64,000 bases of DNA, taken from assembly GCF_013371465.1 (NCBI RefSeq), contig NZ_JABWDU010000011.1:107156-171155 (forward strand), in the 5' to 3' direction. Positions within the stretch are counted from its first letter, which is position 1, and every line of letters begins with the position of its first letter. The stretch is from Ensifer oleiphilus (GTDB lineage: Bacteria > Pseudomonadota > Alphaproteobacteria > Rhizobiales > Rhizobiaceae). The notes beneath the pieces are model-generated. The model was given only the letters and a program-made list of their open reading frames with translations. It was not told where the DNA came from and ran no database searches. A program made the translations under genes and the position numbers. Shown piece by piece: positions 43,150 to 52,020 of the stretch.

Positions 43150-44571
43150 TCATCGCGCGGACGTGCAACGATGAATGATTTCGAAAAGGCGGTCACAGGA
43201 TCGCTCGACATACTGCGGAGGGCACGTGGCGACACCCAAAAGCAGGCCGGGTTTGGCGAGCATCGGCGACACGTACCACACCGAGAGGGGAGCAGGCGAC
43301 AGGCGGAACGGTAGAGTTTCCCGCACGATGGCAACGTCCGGGGCACCATCGGGGAGCCGCACCAGAACAGCCAGACCCGCCGTCGCGACGGTGTCGCCGT
43401 CTGCGCGCGTTCCCAAATATTGCAACAGTGCGTCTCGACGTGCGGCGTATACCCGCTTGGTGCGGCGCAGATGCCGCAGGAAATGTCCCTCGCAAATAAA
43501 CTCTGCTGTGGCGAGTTGCACGGATGGCCCGGGCGGCGGCGCCAGGCATGCGGCCACTTCGGTGAAGCGGGCTTCCAAAGACGGGGGCACGACGACGAAG
43601 CCAAGGCGCAATGTCGGACTTATGGTTTTGCTGAACGAGCCGATATGGATGACCCTGCCAACACGATCGATTGAGGCGAGCGCCGGCGCCGCGGGGCCTT
43701 GGAGCTGCAACTCGCCCAAATAATCATCCTCGATGATCCAGGCCCCGCGCTCGACCGCCCACGCGAGAAGACGCAGCCGTCGCGCGAGCGACAGTGTCGT
43801 TCCAGTCGGCGCCTGCTGTCCCGGCGTCACGACGGCAAGTGCCGCTTCCGGGGCATTCTGAAGGCCGTAGTCGACATCCATGCCGTCGCGGTCAACCGGC
43901 ACAGGGACGGGCAGCAGTCTCGCCAGTTCAAGGCCGCGCCGCGTGAAGGGAAACCCGGGATCCTCCATCCATGCTTTGCGCCCTTCCAGGCCCAGCGCGT
44001 GCAGCGTCAATCCCAGGCCGCTTGCATAGCCACATGTCACGAGAATTTGGGAGGGCAAACACTCGATCCCGCGCGCGATGGTGAGAGAGGCGGCGATCTC
44101 TCGACGCAGCTCGAGTTCGCCGCGCGGATCAGGATACATGGCCGGTGCGCTCGCTTCGGCGCGCACACTATGGGACCGGATCCTGGCAAAGAGTTTGGCG
44201 GGAAAGGTCTCTTTCGCCGGCACGCCCATCTGAAAAATCGCCGGGCCTGCGATCATTTCCTGATACCGTTCCATGAAGGAGCCGGGCTCTGGTGGGGAAT
44301 CCTGCCGCCGGGACAAGATCGGTCGCTCTGTTACACGCGTCCCCGTTGCCCGAGATGCAGCAATGAGCTGAGCTGAAGAAAGCTTATCATAGGCCAGCCG
44401 CACGGTACCACGCGCGACGCCGAGTTGGGCGGCCAAGTCTCACCAGGACGGCAGTCGCGCACCTGATGTCAGAACCCCGCTGTCAATCGCGGCGGTGATA
44501 CCCATGCAGATCTGGTCCGCCAACAGGTTCTTCGCGGTGCGATCAATCTGTAGCTCAAGCGGCTTAGCCAT
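43150..44571 (-). pseudogene. MocR/GntR-family regulator with an in-frame TGA
   Basis: Reading from ATG 44571 (MAKPLELQIDRTAKNLLADQ) the winged helix runs to ARLPSW, then TGA at 44442-44440 (codon 44), then DLAAQLGVARGTVRLAYDKL and a complete aminotransferase domain with EDDYLGELQLQG and SKTISPTLRLGF. The intact paralogue at 3103-4521 has LPSWNDLASQLG at this place, so a single base change made the stop. Total length would be 473 residues, equal to the paralogue. Translation from an internal TTG would lack half of the DNA-binding domain. The gene is divergent from a cupin-CMD operon. Confidence 0.85.
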
Positions 44572-44580
44572 TGCATATCG

Positions 44581-44611
44581 TGGTACAGGATTTTTGTGCG
44601 TTCTTGGTGCT
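44581..44611 (+). promoter_or_regulatory. Candidate MocR operator (site 4)
   Basis: TGGTACAG, 17 bases, GGTGCT, then AATT. Lies between the broken MocR gene and the cupin it faces, 10 bases from the former start. Equivalent to site 1 at the intact MocR. Confidence 0.65.
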
Positions 44612-44679
44612 AATTACATGACCAGAGGAGGGGTATTTATAGCGGGTAGATGCACAGCCCACAAAGGAGAAATGTCATC

Positions 44680-45096
44680 ATGAACGCACGATCCCTCATT
44701 GGTACAGCCGTCGCCGCAGTCGTCATCGCCAGCGCGATGCCAGCGGCCGCGCACGATCCCCTCGAAACGGTTACGCCGACTTTCGAGCAGAACATCCCGA
44801 ATATCCCCGGCAAGTCGGTTCGCGCCGTAGTCGTCGATTACGCTCCGGGCGGCGCCTCGCTGCCGCATATCCATGCGAAATCGGCGTTCATTTTTGCCTA
44901 TGTTCTCTCGGGCGAAATCGAGTCAAAGGTGAATGACGAGCCGACAAGGATCTATCGTCCCGGCGAAAGCTTCTACGAAACCCCTGGCTCCAGCCACCTC
45001 GTGAGCCGCAATGCGAGCAAGAGCGAACCGGCAAAACTCCTGGCAGTCTTTATCGTCGACACCGAGGATAAGGAACTGACGACCCCCAAGGAGTGA
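44680..45096 (+). CDS. Exported cupin-domain protein
   Basis: A 138-residue protein starting at ATG 44680 behind AAGGAGAAATG. Signal peptide MNARSLIGTAVAAVVIASAM, cleavage near AAA-H. The cupin contains LPHIHAKSAFIFAYVLSGEI, YRPGESFYETPGSSH and KLLAVFIVDTED, almost the same as the cupin at 8175 (most positions equal by eye). The following CMD gene starts 4 bases after its stop and uses a ribosome site inside its last codons. Like the 8175 cupin it follows a MocR-type operator. Periplasmic; reaction unknown. Confidence 0.9.
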   Translation: MNARSLIGTAVAAVVIASAMPAAAHDPLETVTPTFEQNIPNIPGKSVRAVVVDYAPGGASLPHIHAKSAFIFAYVLSGEIESKVNDEPTRIYRPGESFYETPGSSHLVSRNASKSEPAKLLAVFIVDTEDKELTTPKE

Positions 45097-45100
45097 ACGG

Positions 45101-45556
45101 ATGAGCGCCCGACTGGACTATAACCAGATCGCTCCTGCCGGCGCAAAAGCGCTGGGTGGCGTCTATGGTTACGTCATGCAAAGCGGCCTACCGGCCGTCT
45201 TGCTCGAGCTGGTCTATCTGCGTGTTTCGCAGATCAAGAATTGTGCCTATTGCCTCGACATGCACACGCGCGATCTTTTGAACAAGGGGCAGCAGATCGA
45301 GAAGATAGCGTTTCTTCCGGCGTGGCGCGAAGCCGGCAGCCTCTTCGACGCGCGTGAGCGCGCCGCCCTTGCGTGGGCGGAAACGGTGACGCGCGTAGCA
45401 GAGACAAGTGTACCGGATGACGCCTATGACGCTGTCAGCGCTGCGTTCAGCGAGCGTGAACGCGTCGATCTCACCATCGCGATCAGCCTGATGAACGCAT
45501 ACAATCGAATGGCCATCAGCTTCAGGAATGTGCCGCACGCGGCAATCGGCAGATAG
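45101..45556 (+). CDS. Carboxymuconolactone decarboxylase/AhpD-fold protein
   Basis: A 151-residue protein, MSARLDYNQIAPAGAKALGG, nearly identical in plan to the CMD at 7716. Active-site motif NCAYCLDMH (Cys48, Cys51, His55) with Glu36 present. It is coupled to the exported cupin upstream, the same gene pair as at 7716-8603 but in the opposite orientation. The AhpD-type site suggests thiol-dependent peroxide reduction; CMD folds also include decarboxylases, which lack the CxxC pair, so the former is likelier. Confidence 0.92.
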   Translation: MSARLDYNQIAPAGAKALGGVYGYVMQSGLPAVLLELVYLRVSQIKNCAYCLDMHTRDLLNKGQQIEKIAFLPAWREAGSLFDARERAALAWAETVTRVAETSVPDDAYDAVSAAFSERERVDLTIAISLMNAYNRMAISFRNVPHAAIGR

Positions 45557-45742
45557 CATCGAGCCAGGGCTTGCTGGTTGCCGGCGATCACTCATTTGCA
45601 GATGCCGGCAGCCATCTCTCCGTGTCTCCGCTCCAGCGGGTTGCGCGCTGCACAGCAGATCGGCGTAACTCGAGTGCACGACAGAACCCGGGCAAGCGTG
45701 TGAAATCAGCATCCCCGCCCGAAAAATTCGAAAGGAAACCAC

Positions 45743-46699
45743 ATGCCGGACGTTTCAAGGAACTTCACGGGAAAGGTATGGCGCGTCCATCAGTTCGGGC
45801 CGCCCGATGTCATGCAGCTGGAACTCTCCGAGACGCCCGCGCCGGGGGCGGACGAGGTGATCGTCAAGGTCCGTGCAGCGGGTGTCGGGCCTTGGGACGG
45901 GTGGATACGCGCGGGCAACAGTGCCCTTCCCCAGCCGCTCCCTCTCATCCTCGGTTCAGACATATCGGGCGAGGTGGCCGCCGTCGGCACGGGAGTGACG
46001 CGGTTCAAGGTTGGAGATGACGTCTATGGCGTCACCAACAAGCGCTTTTGCGGTGGTTATGCCCAGTACGCGGTCGCCGAAGCCACCATGCTCGATCACA
46101 AACCAGTCTCCATTGACCACGTCGGTGCGGCCTCGCTGCCCGTGATCGCGGTAACAGCATGGCAAGCCCTGTTCGATCAGGCGGGCCTGAAAAAAGGTCA
46201 GTCCGTCCTGATCCATGGCTCGGCGGGAAACGTCGGCGCTTATGCCGTGCAGTTCGCCAGAGAGGCGGGCCTTCGGACGATTTGCACCGCTTCCTCCGGC
46301 GACACCGACAGTGTTTTCGCGCTTGGCGGTGAAACGGTCATCGATTACACCAAGACCGGATTTGACGACGAAATTCGTGATGTCGATGCCGTCATCGACC
46401 TGGTTGGCGGCGAAACCCAAACGCGATCGTTTCGCGTGCTGAAAAAGGGCGGGCGAATGATTTCGGCCGTTTCCGTGCCCGACCAGATGCTGGCGGCGCA
46501 GCATCAGGTCCTGGCAAAGTTCTTCCTGGTCGACGTGTCGACCTCGAGCCTTGCCCGCATTTCGTCTCTCATTTCCCGAAATGCCCTCAAGATGAATGTT
46601 GGGGCGACACTGGGGTTCGAGCAGGCGAAAGAGGCGCACTTGATGCTTGAGGGCCAGTTGCCGCGTCAGAAGGGCAAAACCGTCCTGACGATGGATTAA
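45743..46699 (+). CDS. NADP-dependent quinone oxidoreductase (zeta-crystallin-like MDR)
   Basis: A 318-residue medium-chain reductase without the structural zinc loop. GroES-like N-domain (VRAAGVGPWDGWIRAGNS, LILGSDISGEVAAVGTGV) and Rossmann domain with QSVLIHGSAGNVGAYAVQFA and RTICTASSGD, NADP-type. ATG 45743 follows GAAAGGAAACC. It is 186 bases downstream of the cupin-CMD pair on the same strand and may share its promoter. Family members reduce quinones or alkenals. Related to, but distinct from, the two tandem paralogues at 55405 and 57596. Confidence 0.9.
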   Translation: MPDVSRNFTGKVWRVHQFGPPDVMQLELSETPAPGADEVIVKVRAAGVGPWDGWIRAGNSALPQPLPLILGSDISGEVAAVGTGVTRFKVGDDVYGVTNKRFCGGYAQYAVAEATMLDHKPVSIDHVGAASLPVIAVTAWQALFDQAGLKKGQSVLIHGSAGNVGAYAVQFAREAGLRTICTASSGDTDSVFALGGETVIDYTKTGFDDEIRDVDAVIDLVGGETQTRSFRVLKKGGRMISAVSVPDQMLAAQHQVLAKFFLVDVSTSSLARISSLISRNALKMNVGATLGFEQAKEAHLMLEGQLPRQKGKTVLTMD

Positions 46700-47358
46700 G
46701 TCACCGAGGCCGCGCAGGTCGCGCCGACCCGCGCAACGTTCCGGCGAAAACAGAACGACGCGGGTTTGGCCCTCGCGTCTACCCTATGCCTGCCATGCCG
46801 AGAAATCTATCGTTGGGACGGTCTTCACAGGTGAAGCCAACCGCACAGCGCCAACACCGAACCGGCCATCCCGTGCATCATGATTGGCAAGGCATCCTCC
46901 TTCGTTCCGGGCGATACATTATGCGATCTTCTGTAACCCCCCTTGACCATCTCTGGAGTTGAAGCGGTGCTGCAGGCGCCACTACACGCTCAGAACATCG
47001 TTATCCCCAACCACCGCATCACTTTGACGGTCGCAGCTACTTTATCTCCGATCCCGTCCACCATCGAAAGCAACTGGCGACGCGACCGCAAGCGAAAAGA
47101 ATACGCGAGACAGGCGGCACAGCAGCTAGGTGCTGGTCGACACCAGGCGCAATCTGGGGTGTGCCTGATCCGCTCCATCTGTGATGCAATTCTAAAATTC
47201 GACGTTGAGCGAATGGTTCCGATCCTCTCGATCGACGACACGTCGCGATCCCGTGGTAATGCGGCGTTTGCCTCACGGGGATCCAGCCCAATCGGAATAG
47301 TTTCCGTCTCAAGCGCAGTGAAGTCGCGCCTCGCGCAATATCAGCCGATGCCGGGGCA
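46700..47358. other. Gene-free stretch with a repeat end
   Basis: About 660 bases between convergent genes. It contains the 26-base repeat end at 46912-46937. Some long frames cross it on both strands but none shows a domain or ribosome site; it is probably decayed insertion or repeat DNA. Confidence 0.4.
46912..46937. repeat. Truncated copy of dispersed repeat end
   Basis: Differs at one base from 62991-63016, the outer end of the repeat copy 2 (core CATGCGATCTTCTGTAAC versus TATGCGATCTTCTGTAAC). The likeness ends immediately after GTAAC, so only this terminal segment is kept. Confidence 0.55.
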
Positions 47359-48405
47359 TCAGTTGATCCGTGCGCCTTCGGCAGAAAAGAGATGGATTTT
47401 CTCAGCCTTCGGCGCAAGATGGATCACTTGGTTGGGGCGCAAGTCTACACGTCGATGCAGCACGATCCCCGCAGTCTGGGTGCCGACTCGCACAGAAAGA
47501 TGCGTCTCCGCACCCGTCGGCTCAACGGTCAAGACCATTGCCGGAATTCCGGCTTCGGCAAGCTCGAGATCTTCCGGGCGGATGCCATAGGTCATGGCCG
47601 CGCTATTGCTCGGACATGCCGGTAGCGGCAGGACAACCCCACCTTCGATTTGGAATCCCCCCTCGCCGATACCGCCCTCGAACAGGTTCATCGCCGGCGA
47701 GCCGATAAAGGTCGCAACGAAGGTATTGCCCGGGCGATCGTAAAGGTCGAGCGGCTTGCCGATCTGCTCGATGCGACCGGCGCGCATGGCGACGATCTTG
47801 TCGGCCATGGTCATCGCCTCAATCTGGTCGTGGGTCACGTAAACGATTGTTGTGCCGAGCCGCCGGTGCAGTTCCTTGATCTCGCTACGCATCGTCACGC
47901 GCAGCTTGGCATCGAGATTGGAGAGCGGCTCGTCGAACAGAAACACCTTCGGGTGGCGGACGATAGCGCGGCCCATGGCGACGCGCTGACGCTGGCCGCC
48001 GGAGAGCTGCTTGGGCAGGCGGTCGAGCAGCGGCTCAAGCGCGAGAATGCCGGCAGCCTCCTTTACCAGCTTCTCGATCGTCGCCCTGTCGCGGCCCTGG
48101 AGCTTGAGGGCGAAGCCCATGTTCTCGGCGACGGTCATGTGCGGATAGAGCGCATAGCTCTGGAACACCATGGCGATGTCGCGTTCCTTAGGGGCGACCT
48201 CGTTGACGACGCGGCCGTCGATGCGAATTTCACCGCCACTGATGTCCTCCAGCCCCGCCAGCATGCGCAAGAGCGTGGACTTTCCGCAGCCGGAAGGTCC
48301 AACGAGCGTGACGAACTCGCCGTCCTCGATATCCACGGAAACGCCGTGGATGACAGAGGCTGCGCCATACTGTTTCAGTACGTGATCGATCGCTACCGAA
48401 GCCAT
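47359..48405 (-). CDS. Sugar ABC transporter ATP-binding protein (MalK/UgpC/MsmK family)
   Basis: A 348-residue ATPase for a CUT1-type sugar importer. Walker A GPSGCGKST (about 37-45), signature LSGGQRQRVAMGRAIVRHPK, Walker B VFLFDEPLSNLDAKL, and the switch His in VTHDQIEAM. The C-terminal OB-fold regulatory domain (TYGIRPEDLELA, RVGTQTAGIVLH) is present. It is the last gene of the operon lacI-sbp-permease-permease-GH32-ATPase, 13 bases after the GH32 gene. It energises import of the sugar bound by the lipoprotein-free binding protein encoded upstream. Confidence 0.94.
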   Translation of the reverse strand: MASVAIDHVLKQYGAASVIHGVSVDIEDGEFVTLVGPSGCGKSTLLRMLAGLEDISGGEIRIDGRVVNEVAPKERDIAMVFQSYALYPHMTVAENMGFALKLQGRDRATIEKLVKEAAGILALEPLLDRLPKQLSGGQRQRVAMGRAIVRHPKVFLFDEPLSNLDAKLRVTMRSEIKELHRRLGTTIVYVTHDQIEAMTMADKIVAMRAGRIEQIGKPLDLYDRPGNTFVATFIGSPAMNLFEGGIGEGGFQIEGGVVLPLPACPSNSAAMTYGIRPEDLELAEAGIPAMVLTVEPTGAETHLSVRVGTQTAGIVLHRRVDLRPNQVIHLAPKAEKIHLFSAEGARIN

Positions 48406-48418
48406 TTTTCTTCCTCCC

Positions 48419-50125
48419 TCAAAGCTTGAGTTGCCAGATTTCCGCGCTAGTGACGGCGCCGGTCAGCCTGACAGAGCGCACCGCGGAAAACCCGGGAATG
48501 CGCTTCGTCCCGGTCCAGCGGCCGTTGTCGGCGAAGACTTCAATGGAGCCGGCATCGAGGAAAATGCGCAGTTCCGAAGGCCTTGCGCCGGACGCAAGGT
48601 ACAGCGGCGGCGCCTTGTCGGTACCGGCATCGAAGACGATCTCAAGACCATTACCGTGAAGCTTCACGCCGAGTTCGACGTCCGGGTGATCGAAGGCGAG
48701 CGCAAACGGTGCTCCAGGCTCGGGCAGCGTGAGCACGATCTCGACAGCGCCGCTGCCAAGCGCAACCGTCCCGCCGGCGGCAAGCGCGGCTTCGTCGAGC
48801 AGCATGTGTCGGAGGCTTTTGGACGCGGCGACGGGCGGGGTCAGCACGGCGTCTCCATCGAGAAGCACGCGACGCGGCAGGGTCATGGCGGTCGTAAAGT
48901 CGTCCTTCTTAGAAAAATCGGTCCAGTTGGCAAGCCAGGCGATGCCGACCGGCTCGTCGCCGTCGACAAAAGCCTGGAACGCATAGGCGTCGGAGCCGAA
49001 ATCCAATTCCTGTTCGAACTCCGCCGTGAAAGCGCGGCCATCAAAGCGGCCGACCGTGACGGAGGTTAGATTGCGCCGACCGGTGGCCGGGTCGCGGCTG
49101 GTGAGCAAGCCGAAGATCAGCGCCCAGGGGGTCTCCGGATCATCCGCCTTGCCGCCGACCGGCACCATGCAGGGGCATTCCGCCGCCGTCATGCCAAAAC
49201 GATCCTCGCGATGAACGATGCCGAGGAACACCCAACCCGACGCACCCGATGGGTCTGCCGTCTCGTAGAGCAGAACGACGCCGCCCGATCGGTCTCGACT
49301 GCCGAGCACCATCTTCCAGAGGCCATCCGGACCTTTGAAGACGTAAGGGTCACGAAAGTCGGTCGTGAGGTTCAGGCCCGCCGGTCGCAGTGGCAGGACT
49401 ACCTCAGACGGACCAACGACAATCCCGTCGCGACTGCAAGCGGAGAGCTGGATCTGCTCTTCCGGCTGCCGGTCACGGACGTGCTCGGTATAGAAGACGC
49501 GGATCTCATCGCCTTCTAGCCCGGAAACGGGGATGGTTGAACCGGAAAACGCGCCACCACGTCCGTCGTTTTTTTCGGACAGGTGTTCTGCCGGAAAGAG
49601 GAAAATCGGCAGGTGGGTCCAGTGGATCAGATCCTTGGAGACGGCGTGCCCCCAGTGCATGGTGTTCCAGCGCATCCCGTGTGGGTAGTGCTGGTAGAAG
49701 AGATGGCCGAGTCCGGCGAACCGGCCGAAACCATTCGGGTCGTTCATCCAGCCGAAGGGTGGGCGGAAATGATACCCGGCTGGCACCTCGGGCGGGGCCG
49801 TGCGGGTATCGTGATGAAGCACGCAGATCCCCTCTGCCAATACCGTATCCGGATGAAAGGCATAGGTGACCGACAGTGCGGCCGTGCTCGCATCATAGGC
49901 GAGCGCTGTGCGCCCGCCCCTTTCCAGTACCACCGGGAAAAGTTCGAACTCCTCCGCGCGCCGAGTGGTCGGTTCGGCGACATCGCCGCGATCGGTGGTG
50001 ACGAAGAGTTTCGCCTCACCGCCAGCCGCTCGCGCCTTCAGCCAGAGATGCAGCACCGTGCCGGCTGGAAGCTCGGCCTCGATGACTTCAAGCGCGGAGC
50101 GCACGGATCTTGTTTGGACAGTCAT
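48419..50125 (-). CDS. GH32 beta-fructosidase (levanase/sucrose hydrolase type)
   Basis: Hydrolyses beta-fructosyl bonds in sucrose, inulin-type or levan-type oligosaccharides. The five-bladed propeller shows PFGWMNDPNGFG (nucleophile Asp near 129), LTTDFRDPYVFK (RDP, transition-state stabiliser) and TAAECPCMVPVGG (EC, acid/base Glu). A C-terminal beta-sandwich follows. ATG 50125 is chosen over TTG 50131 as AAGG precedes it; it starts 2 bases after the permease stop. About 568 residues. There is an extra N-terminal beta domain of about 115 residues before the propeller. No signal peptide, so it cleaves imported sugars in the cytoplasm. Confidence 0.93.
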   Translation of the reverse strand: MTVQTRSVRSALEVIEAELPAGTVLHLWLKARAAGGEAKLFVTTDRGDVAEPTTRRAEEFELFPVVLERGGRTALAYDASTAALSVTYAFHPDTVLAEGICVLHHDTRTAPPEVPAGYHFRPPFGWMNDPNGFGRFAGLGHLFYQHYPHGMRWNTMHWGHAVSKDLIHWTHLPIFLFPAEHLSEKNDGRGGAFSGSTIPVSGLEGDEIRVFYTEHVRDRQPEEQIQLSACSRDGIVVGPSEVVLPLRPAGLNLTTDFRDPYVFKGPDGLWKMVLGSRDRSGGVVLLYETADPSGASGWVFLGIVHREDRFGMTAAECPCMVPVGGKADDPETPWALIFGLLTSRDPATGRRNLTSVTVGRFDGRAFTAEFEQELDFGSDAYAFQAFVDGDEPVGIAWLANWTDFSKKDDFTTAMTLPRRVLLDGDAVLTPPVAASKSLRHMLLDEAALAAGGTVALGSGAVEIVLTLPEPGAPFALAFDHPDVELGVKLHGNGLEIVFDAGTDKAPPLYLASGARPSELRIFLDAGSIEVFADNGRWTGTKRIPGFSAVRSVRLTGAVTSAEIWQLKL

Positions 50126-50127
50126 AG

Positions 50128-51021
50128 TCAACCTTTCACGGCGGAGCCGACGAACGAGCTTACGAACCAGCGCTGGAAGGCGAGGTAGAGAATGAGGACG
50201 GGGATCATCATCAGCACGGACGCAGCCATTGCGCGGTCCCAGTAGATGCTGTCCTGTCCGAAGAAGGTGGCGATCGCGACGGCGATCGGACGCGCATAGT
50301 CGGTCTGGGTGACGAGCGTTGGCCAGAGATACTGGTTCCAGCTTTCGATCCCCATGAGGATCGAAACGGTCGCGAGCGCCGGCAGGCTGAGCGGGATAAA
50401 GATCGACCGATAGATGCGGAATGCCGACGCCCCGTCCATCTCCGCGGCTTCGTACAACTCCTTCGGCAGTTGCGCGAAGAACTGGTAGAAGAGGAAGACA
50501 TAGAGCGGGCTTGCCACCCAGGGCAGGATCTGCACGGCGAAAGTGTCCGTCAGTCCCGCTCGCGACATCATGACAACGAGCGGCATGATAATGCTCTCCT
50601 GCGGAATGACGTAGAGCGCAACAACGAGGGCAAGTAAAATCGCCTTGCCGCGCAGCGACCCCCAGGCGAGCACGAAGCCTGCCATCGAGTTGATGATCAA
50701 TCCGGACACGACGGTGACGACGAGGATCACCAGTGAGTTGAAGAGATAGCGGCCATAGGCGAGTTCGCCGGAGAAATTTGCGATCTCCCGGTAGTTCGAC
50801 AGGGTTGGATCGCTGACCCAGAAGGCGCGAAAACTGCCCATATCCGCAAGGATCCGGAAGCGATCGTCCTTAAGGCTGGCGATGAGCAGCATGAAGAGCG
50901 GCGAGATCATCACCAGGGCGATCATGAATATGCAGACGGTCTGGACGATGCGAAGGCCCGTCTTGCTGTTGCCCCGGGGTATGGCCAGCGGGGCCGGCTG
51001 GCTGAGCACGAGATCAGACAT
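50128..51021 (-). CDS. Sugar ABC transporter permease (MalG type)
   Basis: A 297-residue CUT1 inner-membrane subunit with six helices. The EAA loop reads LPKELYEAAEMDGASAFRIY, followed by RSIFIPLSLPALATV, which contacts the ATPase. The start overlaps the end of the upstream permease by 8 bases, giving translational coupling. With the MalF-type partner and the ATPase it forms the importer for the GH32 substrate. Confidence 0.94.
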   Translation of the reverse strand: MSDLVLSQPAPLAIPRGNSKTGLRIVQTVCIFMIALVMISPLFMLLIASLKDDRFRILADMGSFRAFWVSDPTLSNYREIANFSGELAYGRYLFNSLVILVVTVVSGLIINSMAGFVLAWGSLRGKAILLALVVALYVIPQESIIMPLVVMMSRAGLTDTFAVQILPWVASPLYVFLFYQFFAQLPKELYEAAEMDGASAFRIYRSIFIPLSLPALATVSILMGIESWNQYLWPTLVTQTDYARPIAVAIATFFGQDSIYWDRAMAASVLMMIPVLILYLAFQRWFVSSFVGSAVKG

Positions 51022-51946
51022 CGAAGCGCCTCAGGAGTTTGCGCTGGAGAAGCGCTATCAGAAGGACGATGACGAAGAGAATGACGGAAACGGCGGACGC
51101 GTAACCGAGCTTCTGTTCCTCGAAACCGGCGCGCACCATGTAGTGCACCACGGTTTCCGTGCTTTCCTTCGGCCCGCCCTGCGTGAGGATCGCAACCTGC
51201 GTATAGAGCTTGAAGGCCTGGATCGTGGTGATGACCAGCACGAAGACGTGGGTTGGGCGCAGGCCCGGCATGGTGACGTGCCAGAAGCGGCGCAGCGCGC
51301 TCGCGCCATCGATGCGGGCCGCGTCGTAAAGCTCTTCCGGAATGCCCTGCAGACCGGCGAGGTAGATGATCATCTGGAAGCCATAGGCCTGCCAGGCCGA
51401 GAGCAGTACGATCGAGAACATCGCCCAACTGGGGTCGCCGAGCCAGTCGATCGGCTGGATCGTGCCACCGGACAAGAAGCCGACAATCTGGTTAAGGGGA
51501 CCGCTCGGGTACTGGAAGAGCGTGCCCCAGATCACGCAGACGACCACCATGGATGTGATCGCCGGCAGGAAGAACATGCCGCGCAGAAGGTTCTGCATCG
51601 GCAGCTTCTGGTGCAATAGCAGTGCCGTCAGGAAGGCAAGGCCGCACTGGACCGGCAGCACCCAGGCCGTGAAGCGGGTGACGTTCCAGAGCGACGTCCA
51701 GAACAGAGGGTCGGTGAAGACCCGCTGGAAATTCAGGAGGCCGACGAAACGCACCGGCGTCGGACGCGGGACGAGCGGCTGATTGGTCATCGCCGTCCAG
51801 AAGGACAGAAGGAACGGCGTGATCAGGAAGATGGCGAGCAGCAGCACGGCCGGTGCGATCATCGCAACCTCCTGCCAGAAGCGCTGCCGGTCGCGTCGCC
51901 TGGCGGGGCGCGGCAGCGCGGGCATGGACGTCTGTTGCAAGGTCAT
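51014..51946 (-). CDS. Sugar ABC transporter permease (MalF type)
   Basis: A 310-residue CUT1 permease. ATG 51946 is preceded by GAGGAGGAGACA, better than the ATG 21 bases upstream. First helix MIAPAVLLLAIFLITPFLLS; EAA loop IPEELYDAARIDGASALRRF, followed by WHVTMPGLRPT. It lies between the binding-protein gene and the MalG-type permease and overlaps the latter. Substrate assigned from the fructosidase in the same operon. Confidence 0.94.
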   Translation of the reverse strand: MTLQQTSMPALPRPARRRDRQRFWQEVAMIAPAVLLLAIFLITPFLLSFWTAMTNQPLVPRPTPVRFVGLLNFQRVFTDPLFWTSLWNVTRFTAWVLPVQCGLAFLTALLLHQKLPMQNLLRGMFFLPAITSMVVVCVIWGTLFQYPSGPLNQIVGFLSGGTIQPIDWLGDPSWAMFSIVLLSAWQAYGFQMIIYLAGLQGIPEELYDAARIDGASALRRFWHVTMPGLRPTHVFVLVITTIQAFKLYTQVAILTQGGPKESTETVVHYMVRAGFEEQKLGYASAVSVILFVIVLLIALLQRKLLRRFDV

Positions 51947-52020
51947 TGTCTCCTCCTCATTGCTCATCCTCCCGAAATCGCGCAGGGCCGGCCAGAAGGA
52001 CGGCCCCGGGAAAAAGCGCC

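Noticed and set aside
47650..49869. Plus-strand frames of 160-260 codons across the ABC ATPase and GH32 genes
   Set aside because: Shadows of high-GC coding DNA with no family likeness.
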